Below, in pieces: positions 1-8,094 of a DNA stretch of 64,000 nucleotides. The translations under genes and the position numbers were made by a program. How positions within the stretch are numbered: position 1 is the stretch's first letter; each line of letters starts with the position of its first letter. The DNA is from Allobosea sp035944375 (lineage in GTDB: Bacteria > Pseudomonadota > Alphaproteobacteria > Rhizobiales > Beijerinckiaceae), in the NCBI RefSeq assembly GCF_035944375.1, contig NZ_DASZBE010000011.1; one strand, written 5' to 3'. The notes beneath the pieces were generated by a model, which made no database searches, was not told the DNA's origin, and saw only the letters and a program-made list of their open reading frames with translations.

Positions 1-114
1 TGGAGGGTGGACTACAATGCCCACCGGCCGCACACGAGCCTTGGCGGCCTCACACCCAACGAGTTTGCAACCCGGTCCAAGACGGACCACATCGAGAACA
101 GAGTCCAGTTATGA
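1..114 (+). mobile_element. IS3-family transposase (OrfB), 3' end only
   Basis: Frame 1 is open from the window edge to a TGA at 112-114 and encodes 37 residues. It contains the sequence YNAHRPHTSLGGLTPNEFA, the typical C-terminal end of the IS3-family OrfB integrase, just after the third acidic residue of the DDE triad. The catalytic residues and the left end of the element lie outside the window. I could not fix the right terminal inverted repeat; GGGGGCA at about 117-123 and GGGGCAACGT further on resemble IS3/IS407-type ends, but without the left end the boundary is undecided. Confidence 0.8.
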
Positions 115-284
115 GCGGGGGCAAATAAGGGGCAACGTAACATCCCATAAACGGCGTTCGGAATGATGGGGCGAGCGTCGATAGGAAAGCGCCAGAAGCG
201 AAAATGTATTCCAGATCCGTCCTCCACCCAGAACTCGCCGTGCGGGACGGGCGGCGGCTTGCCAAGGTTGGCGAGGTAATGCAT
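12..284 (-). CDS. Hypothetical protein, possibly truncated by the IS element
   Basis: A 90-residue minus-strand frame starts at 284. The first 55 or so residues (MHYLANLGKPPPVPHGEFW at the N-terminus) have a natural composition with many aromatics. The last third runs antisense to the transposase remnant. That pattern would fit a host gene whose 3' end was replaced when the IS inserted. I do not recognise the family, and it could equally be a chance open frame. Confidence 0.25.
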   Translation of the reverse strand: MHYLANLGKPPPVPHGEFWVEDGSGIHFRFWRFPIDARPIIPNAVYGMLRCPLFAPAHNWTLFSMWSVLDRVANSLGVRPPRLVCGRWAL

Positions 285-612
285 GTAAGTGGTCCTTTCG
301 AACAGATTGGTTGTCAGAGTCGCCCGCCTTGGTTTGCAACGCCTTGGGGCGGGCGATTCTCAACGTATCACAGGCCGTGGTTACTGGCCTCATGTTCTTG
401 ATCTGTTCGGGTGCTTTACCCTGGGTTTTCCCCGATTATTGCTGAGCTTGCCTTAGGCGGTGAGCGGCTAAACGAGCCGACTGGGTGGCAGCTTTCGACT
501 TGTCGTGTCGTCAGCGCAGGGCGCTGAAGGTGCTCGTCAGCATTGATTGGACCTACAGCACCGATCTTAGCGAAGGCTGCCGCTACAGGCTCTCCGACGA
601 CAGACCATCACA
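285..612. other. Intergenic, no gene seen
   Basis: A 328-bp stretch between the IS3 remnant region and the 3' end of serB. Short frames here have no recognisable motif or ribosome binding site. Base composition is less GC-rich than the flanking housekeeping genes, in keeping with debris next to a mobile element. Confidence 0.5.
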
Positions 613-1497
613 CTAGCCTCGGACGATCTCCTCGCCCGTATAGCCCTGCGCATAAAGCAGCGCGGTCAGATCGGCATGGTCGAGCCGCGCATGGGCAGCG
701 GCGGCGACCGCCGGCTTGGCACGGAAGGCGACGCCGAGGCCGGCCTCGCCGAGCATGGCGAGATCGTTGGCGCCGTCGCCGACCGCCAGCGTCTGCGCGG
801 AAGACAGGGCGAGCCGCGCGCGCAGTTCCAGCAGCGCGTCGAGCTTGGCCTGTTTGCCGAGGATCGGATCGGCGACCTCGCCGATCAGGACCCCGTCCTG
901 CGCGAGCAAAGTGTTCGAGCGGTGCTCGTCGAAGCCGATGGTCGCACTGATCGGGCCGGTGAAGACGGTGAAACCGCCCGAGACCAGCGCGGTGTAGCCG
1001 CCGTGGCCCCGCATCGTCATGACGAGTTCGCGCCCGCCCGGCGTCAGCGTGATGCGCTCACGGATGATCTCGGCCACGACCGAGAGCGGCACGCCCTTGA
1101 GCAGCGCGACGCGCTCGCGCAGCGCCGGCTCGAAGGCGATCTCCCCACGCATGGCGCGCTCGGTGATGCCGGAGACCTTTTCCTTCAGCCCGACATAGGC
1201 GGCGAGTTCGTCGATGCATTCCTGCCCGATCATGGTCGAATCCATGTCGGCGAGGAACAGCGCCTTGCGCCGCGTCGCGGCCGGCTGCACGACGATGTCG
1301 ATCGGCGTGCCGTCGAGGAGCGGCCGCAGATCGGCTTCGAGCTTGCGCGCATCGCCGGCTTCCGCGAAGAGGTCGGCCGCGATCTCGCCGTCGAGGCGCT
1401 GCGTGCGCAGTGCGCCGGGCAGGGCGGCGATGCGCTTCAGCAGGGCGTAGTCGAGCAGGGCCTGTCCATGGGCGGAAACCAGTGTCGCGACGAGCAT
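613..1497 (-). CDS. serB: Phosphoserine phosphatase SerB
   Basis: Hydrolyses O-phospho-L-serine to L-serine, the last step of serine biosynthesis, in the cytoplasm. The 294-residue protein is normal length for SerB. It has an N-terminal regulatory region (about 1-75) and a HAD phosphatase domain: nucleophile motif DMDST at 84-88, phosphate-binding SGG at 173-175, and the Mg-binding motif GDGAND at 240-245. All HAD motifs are intact. It is transcribed divergently from miaA, with only 17 bp between the two start codons, so the two promoters must overlap each other's 5' coding ends. Identification is firm. Confidence 0.95.
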   Translation of the reverse strand: MLVATLVSAHGQALLDYALLKRIAALPGALRTQRLDGEIAADLFAEAGDARKLEADLRPLLDGTPIDIVVQPAATRRKALFLADMDSTMIGQECIDELAAYVGLKEKVSGITERAMRGEIAFEPALRERVALLKGVPLSVVAEIIRERITLTPGGRELVMTMRGHGGYTALVSGGFTVFTGPISATIGFDEHRSNTLLAQDGVLIGEVADPILGKQAKLDALLELRARLALSSAQTLAVGDGANDLAMLGEAGLGVAFRAKPAVAAAAHARLDHADLTALLYAQGYTGEEIVRG

Positions 1498-1514
1498 GTG
1501 AAGGGCCAGATCAG

Positions 1515-2450
1515 GTGAACGGAGCAGCGGAGGGGATCAGGGCCGTGCTCATCGCAGGTCCGACCGCGAGCGGCAAGTCGGCGCTGGCAGTCGCGATCGC
1601 GCGCCAGTGTGGCGGTACCGTCGTCAACGCCGATTCGATGCAGGTCTATGCCGATCTGCGGACGCTGTCCGCCCGCCCGACGGCGGAGGAGGAAGCGGTG
1701 GTGCCGCACCGGCTCTACGGCCATGTCGACGGTGCCGTGAACCATTCGGCGATGCGCTACGCTGCCGATGTCGCCGCGGTGCTGGCCGAGTTGGCACAGA
1801 GCGGCTCGCTGCCGGTCATCGTCGGCGGCACGGGGCTCTATTTCAAGGCGTTGACCGAGGGGTTCTCCGCCATTCCCCCCGTCCCCGAGGCCGTCCGCAC
1901 CGCTTTCCGTGAACGTGTGGCCGGGCAGGAGACCGCCTCCCTGCATGCCGAACTCTGCGGGCTCGACCCCGTGATGGGGGAGCGGCTGCGCCCCAGCGAC
2001 CGGATGCGGATCATGCGGGCGCTGGAGGTGAAGATCGCGACCGGGCGCTCGCTGGCGAGCTTCCAGGGCGAGCGCCTGCCGGGCCCGCTCGACGGCCTGC
2101 CGCTTTTGAAGCTCTTCGTCAGCCCCGAGCGCGAGGAGGTGAGACGCCGCATCGATGCGCGCTTCGAGACGATGATGGCGCAGGGCGCGCTGGCGGAGGT
2201 GGCGGCGCTGCGGGCGCGCCGGCTCGACCCGCTGCTGCCGGTCATGCGGGCCCATGGCGTGCCCGGGCTGATCGCCCATCTCGACGGGGCGATGGGGTTG
2301 GACGAGGCGATCGCGCGCGGCCAGGCCGATACCCGCGCCTATGCCAAGCGGCAGGTCACCTGGTTCCGGCACCAGATGGCGGACTGGCAGGCGGTGGCGC
2401 CTGAGGCCGCGCTGGAACGGGCCCTGCGCGAACTCGCTCCCGCCGCCTGA
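1515..2450 (+). CDS. miaA: tRNA dimethylallyltransferase MiaA
   Basis: Transfers the dimethylallyl group from DMAPP to N6 of A37 in tRNAs that read codons starting with U. A GTG at 1515 gives 311 residues, the usual family length, and places the P-loop GPTASGKS at residues 15-22, followed by NADSMQVY (38-45), the substrate-recognition motif, and a GGTGLY motif further on. A start upstream of 1497 would overlap serB on the other strand and add a non-conserved Arg-rich tail, so I reject it. The gene ends 4 bp before the end of the convergent diguanylate cyclase gene; no terminator separates them. Confidence 0.93.
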   Translation: MNGAAEGIRAVLIAGPTASGKSALAVAIARQCGGTVVNADSMQVYADLRTLSARPTAEEEAVVPHRLYGHVDGAVNHSAMRYAADVAAVLAELAQSGSLPVIVGGTGLYFKALTEGFSAIPPVPEAVRTAFRERVAGQETASLHAELCGLDPVMGERLRPSDRMRIMRALEVKIATGRSLASFQGERLPGPLDGLPLLKLFVSPEREEVRRRIDARFETMMAQGALAEVAALRARRLDPLLPVMRAHGVPGLIAHLDGAMGLDEAIARGQADTRAYAKRQVTWFRHQMADWQAVAPEAALERALRELAPAA

Positions 2451-2454
2451 GGGC

Positions 2455-3915
2455 TCAGGCGGCGATCACGAGATCGGGGTCGGCGAGGCGGATGCAGCGG
2501 CGTCCGTCATGCTTGGCGCGGTAGAGCGCCTTGTCGGCGCGGGCGATCAGGTCGGACAGGATCTCGCCGCGCTGGCGGCAGGCGACGCCGAGGCTCGCGG
2601 TGACGGGCAGTGCCAGCGTTTCCGAGACGGGCAGGAGACGGGAGGCCAACACCTCCTGAATGCGCAGCGCAACACGCAGGGCCGCTTCGAGATCGGCACT
2701 GGGCAGCAGCATGGCGAATTCCTCGCCGCCGAAGCGCCCCACCAGATCGCGCTCCATCCGGACCTGGCCGAGCAGCAGATCGGCGAAGGCGCGGATCACC
2801 GCATCGCCCGCGAGATGGCCATGGCAGTCGTTCACGGCCTTGAAATGGTCGATGTCGATGATGATCAGCGAGACGTCCGCGCCGCCGTCGTCGCTGGCCT
2901 GGATGGCTTGCACGGCCTTTTCGGTGAAGGAGCGGCGGTTGAGCAGGGCCGTCAGCGGGTCGGTCTCGGCCAGGCGGCGCAGTTCCTGCTCGCGCTCGTC
3001 GCGGTGCCCCATCTCCTCCGACAGGGCGCGGCGCGTCGCGCGTTCGCGGCTGACCTCGAGGGCGAGCGTCGCGGCACGGCTCTGCAGCGTCTGGTTCGCG
3101 ACGACGAGTTCCGAGATGTCGCTGATGGTCATGACCAGCCCGTCACCCAGCGGCGCGACGGCGATCTGCAGCCAGACGGTCCGGCCATCGGCGCTCCACG
3201 AGGCCTCTATGCGGTCGGGCCGTCGCAGATCGAGCGCGAAGAGGCAACGTTGCCAGACCTGCGGATCCCTGAGGAAGGGCAGGGCGATCCTGGCGTCGAG
3301 ATCCAGCAGCTCGGCGTCCGGATGTCCGGCCATCGCGGCCGCCTGGCGATTGGCGGTGATGACGGCAAGGCGCTCGAGTTGGCCTGCCGGGTCTCGGAAC
3401 GCGCGCAGGGCGACGATGCCCGAGGGCGAGGTGTCGAGAACGGCCGTGAGCAGTTCCTCGTGGAATTGCAGCGGACGAGAGAAGACGATGAGGCGAGCGC
3501 TGCCATCCGCTGCGGTCGTCGGCATCAGCAGCCGCTCCCAGAGGCAGACGCGCACGCTCGCGAGCGACCGGTGCACTGTGTAGGAGGCGCGGCCTTCGGC
3601 GAGGGTGCGGTCGCAGCAGGCGACGGTGAAGGCCGCGACCGGCCCGGTCATCGCCGAGACGCGCTCGTGCAGGCGGTTCGCGCCGACATAGCGGACGATC
3701 TCGCGCCCATAGTGGCTGAAGGCGTAGTCGCCATCTCCGGTCGGCGTCAGCACCATCAGGTCGTCGCCGAAGCACGGCATGACCTCGTCGCGGAAGCTCT
3801 CGAAGGAAACGCCCGACGCATCGCGCGCGCACGCCTCGAAGCGCTGCAGCAACTGGCCGATCTCGGGCGCATTCGCTCTCGCGGCGATATGGTCGGTATG
3901 GACTTCTTGGTACAT
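2455..3915 (-). CDS. PAS-GGDEF diguanylate cyclase
   Basis: Makes the second messenger cyclic di-GMP from two GTP. I start it at ATG 3915 (486 residues), preceded by AGAGAGG, instead of an upstream start at 4020 which adds a low-complexity basic tail. Residues 1 to about 140 form an unrecognised sensor region, about 150-270 look like a PAS domain, a short coiled coil follows, and the C-terminal 170 residues are a GGDEF domain with intact GGEEF signature at about 396-400. The product-inhibition I-site (RxxD five residues before the signature) appears to be lost: the residue three before the Asp is Met. No membrane segment or signal peptide, so it is cytoplasmic. Confidence 0.88.
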   Translation of the reverse strand: MYQEVHTDHIAARANAPEIGQLLQRFEACARDASGVSFESFRDEVMPCFGDDLMVLTPTGDGDYAFSHYGREIVRYVGANRLHERVSAMTGPVAAFTVACCDRTLAEGRASYTVHRSLASVRVCLWERLLMPTTAADGSARLIVFSRPLQFHEELLTAVLDTSPSGIVALRAFRDPAGQLERLAVITANRQAAAMAGHPDAELLDLDARIALPFLRDPQVWQRCLFALDLRRPDRIEASWSADGRTVWLQIAVAPLGDGLVMTISDISELVVANQTLQSRAATLALEVSRERATRRALSEEMGHRDEREQELRRLAETDPLTALLNRRSFTEKAVQAIQASDDGGADVSLIIIDIDHFKAVNDCHGHLAGDAVIRAFADLLLGQVRMERDLVGRFGGEEFAMLLPSADLEAALRVALRIQEVLASRLLPVSETLALPVTASLGVACRQRGEILSDLIARADKALYRAKHDGRRCIRLADPDLVIAA

Positions 3916-4030
3916 GGCCTCTCTCGGACCGCCTGACCGAACGCTACCAACCGCGGGTTGAAAAAGTGTTCCGGCATGCCATCGTCTTTTTCTCAGTGTC
4001 GGGGCCTGCCGATACGGCACTGCAGGACGC

Positions 4031-4059
4031 TTGACCCGGCGGCCCGCCTCGTCTAGCGT
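4031..4059 (+). promoter_or_regulatory. Candidate promoter of the ilvB operon
   Basis: TTGACC at 4031-4036 and TAGCGT at 4054-4059 are separated by 17 bp. Transcription would begin near 4066, about 24 nt before the ilv leader peptide. The -10 match is weak, as is usual in GC-rich alphaproteobacteria. Confidence 0.4.
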
Positions 4060-4089
4060 CCCGCAACATCTGCAAAGGGTCGTGGCGCG

Positions 4090-4125
4090 ATGCGCAAGCT
4101 TATTATCGTAGGGGTGCGCTGGTAG
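4090..4125 (+). CDS. ilvL: ilvB operon leader peptide
   Basis: An 11-codon frame, MRKLIIVGVRW followed by TAG, lies 122 bp upstream of ilvB. Leu-Ile-Ile-Val and a further Val make half of the peptide branched-chain residues, as in attenuation leaders of ilv operons. The Val-Arg-Trp codons (4114-4122) are perfectly complementary to CCAGCGCAC at 4161-4169, and the stretch just after, GGGGCC at 4125-4130, is complementary to GGCCCC at 4175-4180 within the downstream terminator stem. These competing pairings, next to a Rho-independent terminator, are the expected architecture of ribosome-mediated attenuation. It is an inference from sequence; translation is not shown. Confidence 0.82.
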   Translation: MRKLIIVGVRW

Positions 4126-4173
4126 GGGCCGGTTCTCGCAGGAGCCGCGTCTTCCCGACGCCAGCGCACGTCC

Positions 4174-4197
4174 AGGCCCCTCGCGGGCCTTTTTTTA
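4174..4197 (+). terminator. ilvB attenuator terminator
   Basis: Stem AGGCCC (4174-4179) and GGGCCT (4185-4190) with a 5-nt loop, followed by a run of seven T (4190-4196). It lies between the leader peptide and ilvB. The left arm can instead pair with GGGGCC at 4125-4130, which would destroy the terminator when a ribosome stalls on the Ile/Val codons. Confidence 0.85.
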
Positions 4198-4247
4198 TTG
4201 CCCGCTTCCCGACCTCGTTTCCCACCGAACTGCCGCAGGAGACCGTT

Positions 4248-6011
4248 ATGAGCGAGATGATGACCGGTGCCGAAATGGTCGTCCGCGCGCTTCAGGATCA
4301 GGGCGTCGAACATCTGTTCGGCTATCCCGGAGGCGCCGTGCTGCCGATCTATGACGCGCTGTTCCAGCAGGACAAGGTCAAGCATGTCCTCGTCCGCCAC
4401 GAGCAGGGCGCCGTCCACGCTGCCGAGGGCTATGCGCGCTCGACGGCCGGCAAGGTCGGCTGCGTCCTCGTCACCTCCGGCCCCGGCGCGACGAACGCCG
4501 TCACCGGCCTCACCGACGCGCTGCTCGACTCGATCCCGCTCGTCGTCATCACCGGCCAGGTGCCGACGCATCTGATCGGCTCGGACGCCTTCCAGGAATG
4601 CGATACGGTCGGCATCACGCGCTCCTGCACGAAGCACAACTACCTGGTGAAGAGCATCGCGGACCTGCCGCGCATCCTGCACGAGGCCTTCTATGTCGCG
4701 GCCAACGGTCGCCCTGGCCCGGTCGTCATCGACATCCCCAAGGACATCCAGTTCGCGAGCGGGCTCTACAGCCGTCCGCGCGACAACCAGCACAAGACCT
4801 ATCGTCCCACCGTCAAGGGCGACCTGAGCAAGATCAAGGCGGCCGTTGCGCTGATGGCGAGTGCCAAGAAGCCGGTGTTCTACACCGGCGGCGGCGTCAT
4901 CAATGCCGGCCCGCACGCCTCCGCCCTGCTGCGGGAACTCGTGCGGCTGACCGGCTTCCCGGTGACCTCGACGCTGATGGGGCTCGGCGCTTATCCCGCC
5001 GCCGACAAGCAGTGGCTCGGCATGCTCGGCATGCACGGCACCTACGAGGCCAATCTCGCGATGCATGACTGCGATGTCATGATCAATATCGGCGCGCGCT
5101 TCGACGACCGGATCACCGGCCGGCTCGACGGCTTCTCGCCGCGCTCGCGGAAGATCCATGTCGACATCGACCCGTCCTCGATCAACAAGACGGTCAAGGT
5201 CGATATCGGCATCGTCGGCGACTGCGCCCATGTGCTCGAGGACATGGTCCGCGTCTGGCGCGAGACCAGCCCGCAGGTCGACAAGACCGCGTTGACCGCC
5301 TGGTGGACACAGATCGACGGCTGGCGGGCCCGCCAGAGCCTCGCCTACAAGCAGTCCGGATCGGTCATCAAGCCGCAATATGCGATCGAGCGGCTCTATG
5401 AGCTGACCAAGAACCGCGACACCTACATCACGACCGAGGTCGGCCAGCACCAGATGTGGGCGGCGCAGTACTACCGCTTCGAGGAGCCCAACCGCTGGAT
5501 GACCTCGGGCGGCCTGGGGACGATGGGCTACGGCCTGCCGGCCGCCATCGGCGTGCAGATGAAGCACCCCAAGGCGCTGGTCATCGACATCGCCGGCGAG
5601 GCGTCGATCCTGATGAACATGCAGGAGATGTCGACGGCGGTGCAGTACCGGCTGCCGGTCAAGATCTTCATCCTGAACAACGAATACATGGGCATGGTGC
5701 GCCAGTGGCAGGAGCTGCTGCATGGCGGGCGCTATTCCGAGAGCTATTCGGAATCGTTGCCCGATTTCGTGAAGCTCGCCGAGGCCTATGGCGGCCACGG
5801 CATCCGCTGCTCGGACCCGGCCTCGCTCGACGATGCGATCATGGAGATGATCGAGACGCCGAAGCCCGTGATCTTCGACTGCCTCGTCGCCAAGCAGGAG
5901 AACTGCTTCCCGATGATCCCGTCGGGCAAGGCCCATAACGAGATGATCCTGCCCGATTTCGAGGGCGATACCGGCGAAATCATCGACGCCAAGGGCAAGC
6001 AGCTGGTGTGA
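4248..6011 (+). CDS. ilvB: Acetolactate synthase, large (catalytic) subunit
   Basis: ThDP-, FAD- and Mg-dependent enzyme that condenses pyruvate to 2-acetolactate (valine/leucine path) or with 2-oxobutyrate (isoleucine path). The 587 residues cover the N-terminal ThDP-binding domain with the catalytic-Glu region RHEQGAVHAAEGYAR, the central FAD domain, and the C-terminal ThDP/Mg domain ending in a conserved LNNEYMGMVRQW. The ThDP/Mg motif that begins GDG or GDA in most homologues reads GEAS here, so Glu replaces the usual Mg-binding Asp; both are acidic and the enzyme is likely active. First gene of an operon that ends with its regulatory subunit ilvN, controlled by the leader peptide and attenuator upstream. 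Confidence 0.96.
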   Translation: MSEMMTGAEMVVRALQDQGVEHLFGYPGGAVLPIYDALFQQDKVKHVLVRHEQGAVHAAEGYARSTAGKVGCVLVTSGPGATNAVTGLTDALLDSIPLVVITGQVPTHLIGSDAFQECDTVGITRSCTKHNYLVKSIADLPRILHEAFYVAANGRPGPVVIDIPKDIQFASGLYSRPRDNQHKTYRPTVKGDLSKIKAAVALMASAKKPVFYTGGGVINAGPHASALLRELVRLTGFPVTSTLMGLGAYPAADKQWLGMLGMHGTYEANLAMHDCDVMINIGARFDDRITGRLDGFSPRSRKIHVDIDPSSINKTVKVDIGIVGDCAHVLEDMVRVWRETSPQVDKTALTAWWTQIDGWRARQSLAYKQSGSVIKPQYAIERLYELTKNRDTYITTEVGQHQMWAAQYYRFEEPNRWMTSGGLGTMGYGLPAAIGVQMKHPKALVIDIAGEASILMNMQEMSTAVQYRLPVKIFILNNEYMGMVRQWQELLHGGRYSESYSESLPDFVKLAEAYGGHGIRCSDPASLDDAIMEMIETPKPVIFDCLVAKQENCFPMIPSGKAHNEMILPDFEGDTGEIIDAKGKQLV

Positions 6012-6019
6012 CACCGCTC

Positions 6020-6107
6020 CGTCATGCTCGGGCTTGACCCGAGCATCTCAGGCCGGATGGGTTGTCTCATCCTGCGCGAGGTTCTCGGGTCAAGCCCGAG
6101 AATGACG
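6020..6107. repeat. Palindromic intergenic repeat, family A
   Basis: Two near-identical arms in inverted orientation: CGTCATGCTCGGGCTTGACC begins at 6020 and its complement ends at 6107 with one mismatch over 24 bp. Each arm is itself a hairpin (CTCGGG-N5-CCCGAG). It lies between ilvB and the racemase gene, inside the likely operon, so the RNA hairpins could reduce expression of the downstream genes or protect the 3' end of ilvB mRNA. A shortened relative may exist at 21969-22002. Confidence 0.85.
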
Positions 6108-6133
6108 AGGCTGGTTCGGCGGGGGAGACGAGC

Positions 6134-6841
6134 ATGACGACCATCGGCCTGATCGGCGGCATGAGCTGGGAATCGACGGCGGTCTATTACCGGCTGCTGA
6201 ACGAGGGCGTGCGGGCGCGCCGGGGCGGCCTGCACTCGGCCGACATCCTGCTGCACTCGCTCGACTTTTCCGAGATCGCGGAGATGCAGGCGAAGGGCGA
6301 CTGGGACGCTGCCGGTGACGTTCTGGCGGAGAGCGCGCTGCGGCTGGAGCGGGCGGGGGCCGGGTGCCTCGTGCTCTGCACCAACACCATGCACAAGGTG
6401 GCCGACCGCATCACCGCCGCGACGCGCACCCCCTTCCTGCATCTGGCCGACGTCACCGCCAAGGCTGTGAAGCGCCGGGGCGTTCGCCGGCCGCTGCTGC
6501 TGGCGACGCGCTTCACGATGGAGCAGCGCTTCTATCTGGGGCGGCTCGCCGCCTTCGGGATCGAGGCGATGGTGCCCGAGGATGCGCAACGGACCGAGAT
6601 CCACCGCGTCATCTATGAGGAGCTCTGCCGCGGGCGCTTCGAGCCGGCTTCCAAGGCGCGCTATCTCGCGATCATCGCGGAGGCGGCGGCGCAGGGCGCC
6701 GATGGCGTGATCCTCGGCTGCACCGAGATCGGGCTTTTGATCGGGCAGGAGGATCTCGACCTGCCGGTCTTCGACACCACCGCGCTCCATGTCGAGGCCG
6801 CGCTCGACTTCGCCCTCGCGGCAGAAAGCCAGGCGGCATGA
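6134..6841 (+). CDS. Aspartate/glutamate racemase family protein
   Basis: Cofactor-independent racemase of the Asp/Glu/hydantoin family, 235 residues, the usual length. Both catalytic cysteines are present: Cys82 in LCTNTMHK and Cys196 in GCTEIG, and the N-terminal GLIGGMSWEST is the classic phosphate/carboxylate-binding loop. The start at 6134 is preceded by GGGGGAGA and removes an N-terminal extension encoded by the repeat. It overlaps the following GST gene by 4 bp (ATGA), so the two are translationally coupled. Why an amino-acid racemase sits between ilvB and ilvN is unclear. The exact substrate (Asp, Glu or another acidic amino acid) cannot be read from the sequence. Confidence 0.87.
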   Translation: MTTIGLIGGMSWESTAVYYRLLNEGVRARRGGLHSADILLHSLDFSEIAEMQAKGDWDAAGDVLAESALRLERAGAGCLVLCTNTMHKVADRITAATRTPFLHLADVTAKAVKRRGVRRPLLLATRFTMEQRFYLGRLAAFGIEAMVPEDAQRTEIHRVIYEELCRGRFEPASKARYLAIIAEAAAQGADGVILGCTEIGLLIGQEDLDLPVFDTTALHVEAALDFALAAESQAA

Positions 6842-7551
6842 AACTCGTCATCGCCAACAAGAACCACTCCTCCTGGTCGCTGCGGCCCTGGCTGCTGCTG
6901 ACCGAGTTCGGCATTCCCTTCGAGGAGGTGCTGATCCCGTTCGGCCAGACCTTCGACGATCCCGAATGGAAGCGGGCGATCTCCGCCTTCACCCCGGCCG
7001 GCAAGGTGCCGGCGCTGATCGACGGCGACATCCGGGTCTGGGAATCGCTGGCGATCATGGACCATGTCGCCGATACGCGCCCCGATCTGGCGATCTGGCC
7101 GCGCGACCCGGCGGCGAAGGCGATGGCGCGCTCGATCGCGGCGGAGATGCATGCCGGCTTCCAGGCGCTAAGGGGCGCCTGCCCGATGAACCTCGCCTGG
7201 GTCCACCCGCCGCGCGATCGCGGCCTCAAGGTCGCCGCCGACGTGGCCCGCATCGCCGCGATCTGGAATGAGGCGCGGGCGCGTTTCGGCGCCGGCGGGC
7301 CTTTCCTGTTCGGCGCGTTTTCGGCGGCTGACGCCATGTTCGCGCCGGTCACGGCTCGCTTCACCGGCTACGGTATCCGGCCGGACGATGTCTGCGGCGC
7401 CTATTGCGAGGCTGTTCAGGCGACCCCGGGCTATGCGTCCTGGCGGATGGCCGCCTTCGCCGAGCCCTGGATCATCGCCGAGGACGAGGCCGACGAGCCG
7501 GTCCTCACCGATCACCGTTCCTTTCTCAGCCGCAGTCGGGTCTCTCCATGA
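6838..7551 (+). CDS. Glutathione S-transferase family protein
   Basis: 237 residues with a thioredoxin-fold N-terminal domain (1 to about 80) and an all-helical C-terminal domain. The N-terminal NKNHSSWSLRPW places a Ser/Ser-Trp pair where GSTs bind the glutathione thiol, followed by the cis-Pro region GKVPALIDGD and WESLAIMDHVAD (glutathione gamma-glutamyl contact, usually E-S). It would conjugate or reduce an electrophile using glutathione in the cytoplasm; the substrate is unknown. It overlaps the racemase upstream and ilvN downstream by 4 bp each, a firmly coupled operon. Confidence 0.87.
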   Translation: MKLVIANKNHSSWSLRPWLLLTEFGIPFEEVLIPFGQTFDDPEWKRAISAFTPAGKVPALIDGDIRVWESLAIMDHVADTRPDLAIWPRDPAAKAMARSIAAEMHAGFQALRGACPMNLAWVHPPRDRGLKVAADVARIAAIWNEARARFGAGGPFLFGAFSAADAMFAPVTARFTGYGIRPDDVCGAYCEAVQATPGYASWRMAAFAEPWIIAEDEADEPVLTDHRSFLSRSRVSP

Positions 7552-8087
7552 ACACGTCGTCGCATTATCCCAACGCTCCCGTCGCCCAGCCGGTCGCCCG
7601 GCACACCCTGGCCGTGATCGTCGACAACGAGCCGGGCGTGCTGGCACGCATCGCCGGCCTCTTCTCCGGCCGCGGCTACAACATCGAGAGCCTGACCGTC
7701 TCTGAGACCGAGCACGAGAAGCATCTCTCGCGCATCACCGTCGTGACCTCCGGGACCGCGGCCGTGATCGACCAGATCAAGGCCCATCTCGACCGGCTCG
7801 TGCCCGTCCATCGCGTCGTCGACCTGACGCTGCAGGGCGAGGCGCTGGAGCGCGAACTCGCCCTGGTCAAGGTCGTCGGCAAGGGCGACCACCGCGTCGA
7901 GGCGATGCGACTGGCGGCGGCCTTCGGGGCGCGCACGCTCGACGCCTCGCTGACCTCCTTCGTCTTCGAGCTGACCGGCACGACCGAGGAGATCGAGCGC
8001 TTCATCAAGCTGATGACGGCGGTGGGGCTGACGGAAGTCTCGCGCACCGGCATCGCCGCCATGAGCCGCGGCCCCGAAGCGATGTAG
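7548..8087 (+). CDS. ilvN: Acetolactate synthase, small (regulatory) subunit
   Basis: Regulatory subunit that activates IlvB and gives valine feedback inhibition. 179 residues; the N-terminal ACT domain begins RHTLAVIVDNEPGVLARIAG, with GLFSGRGYNIESLTV typical of IlvN/IlvH, and a C-terminal ALS_ss_C domain follows. The ATG at 7548 overlaps the GST stop codon (ATGA). A start further upstream would run through the GST gene. It closes the ilvB operon. Identification is firm. Confidence 0.95.
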   Translation: MNTSSHYPNAPVAQPVARHTLAVIVDNEPGVLARIAGLFSGRGYNIESLTVSETEHEKHLSRITVVTSGTAAVIDQIKAHLDRLVPVHRVVDLTLQGEALERELALVKVVGKGDHRVEAMRLAAAFGARTLDASLTSFVFELTGTTEEIERFIKLMTAVGLTEVSRTGIAAMSRGPEAM

Positions 8088-8094
8088 CCTTTGC

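Noticed and set aside
1410..1514. Longer miaA start upstream of 1515
   Set aside because: Would overlap serB on the opposite strand and add a non-conserved Arg-rich tail before the P-loop.
4053..6014. Long open frame (about 650 codons) antisense to ilvB
   Set aside because: Artefact of high GC codon bias; the translation is His/Arg/Asp-rich with no motif, while ilvB on the plus strand is beyond doubt.
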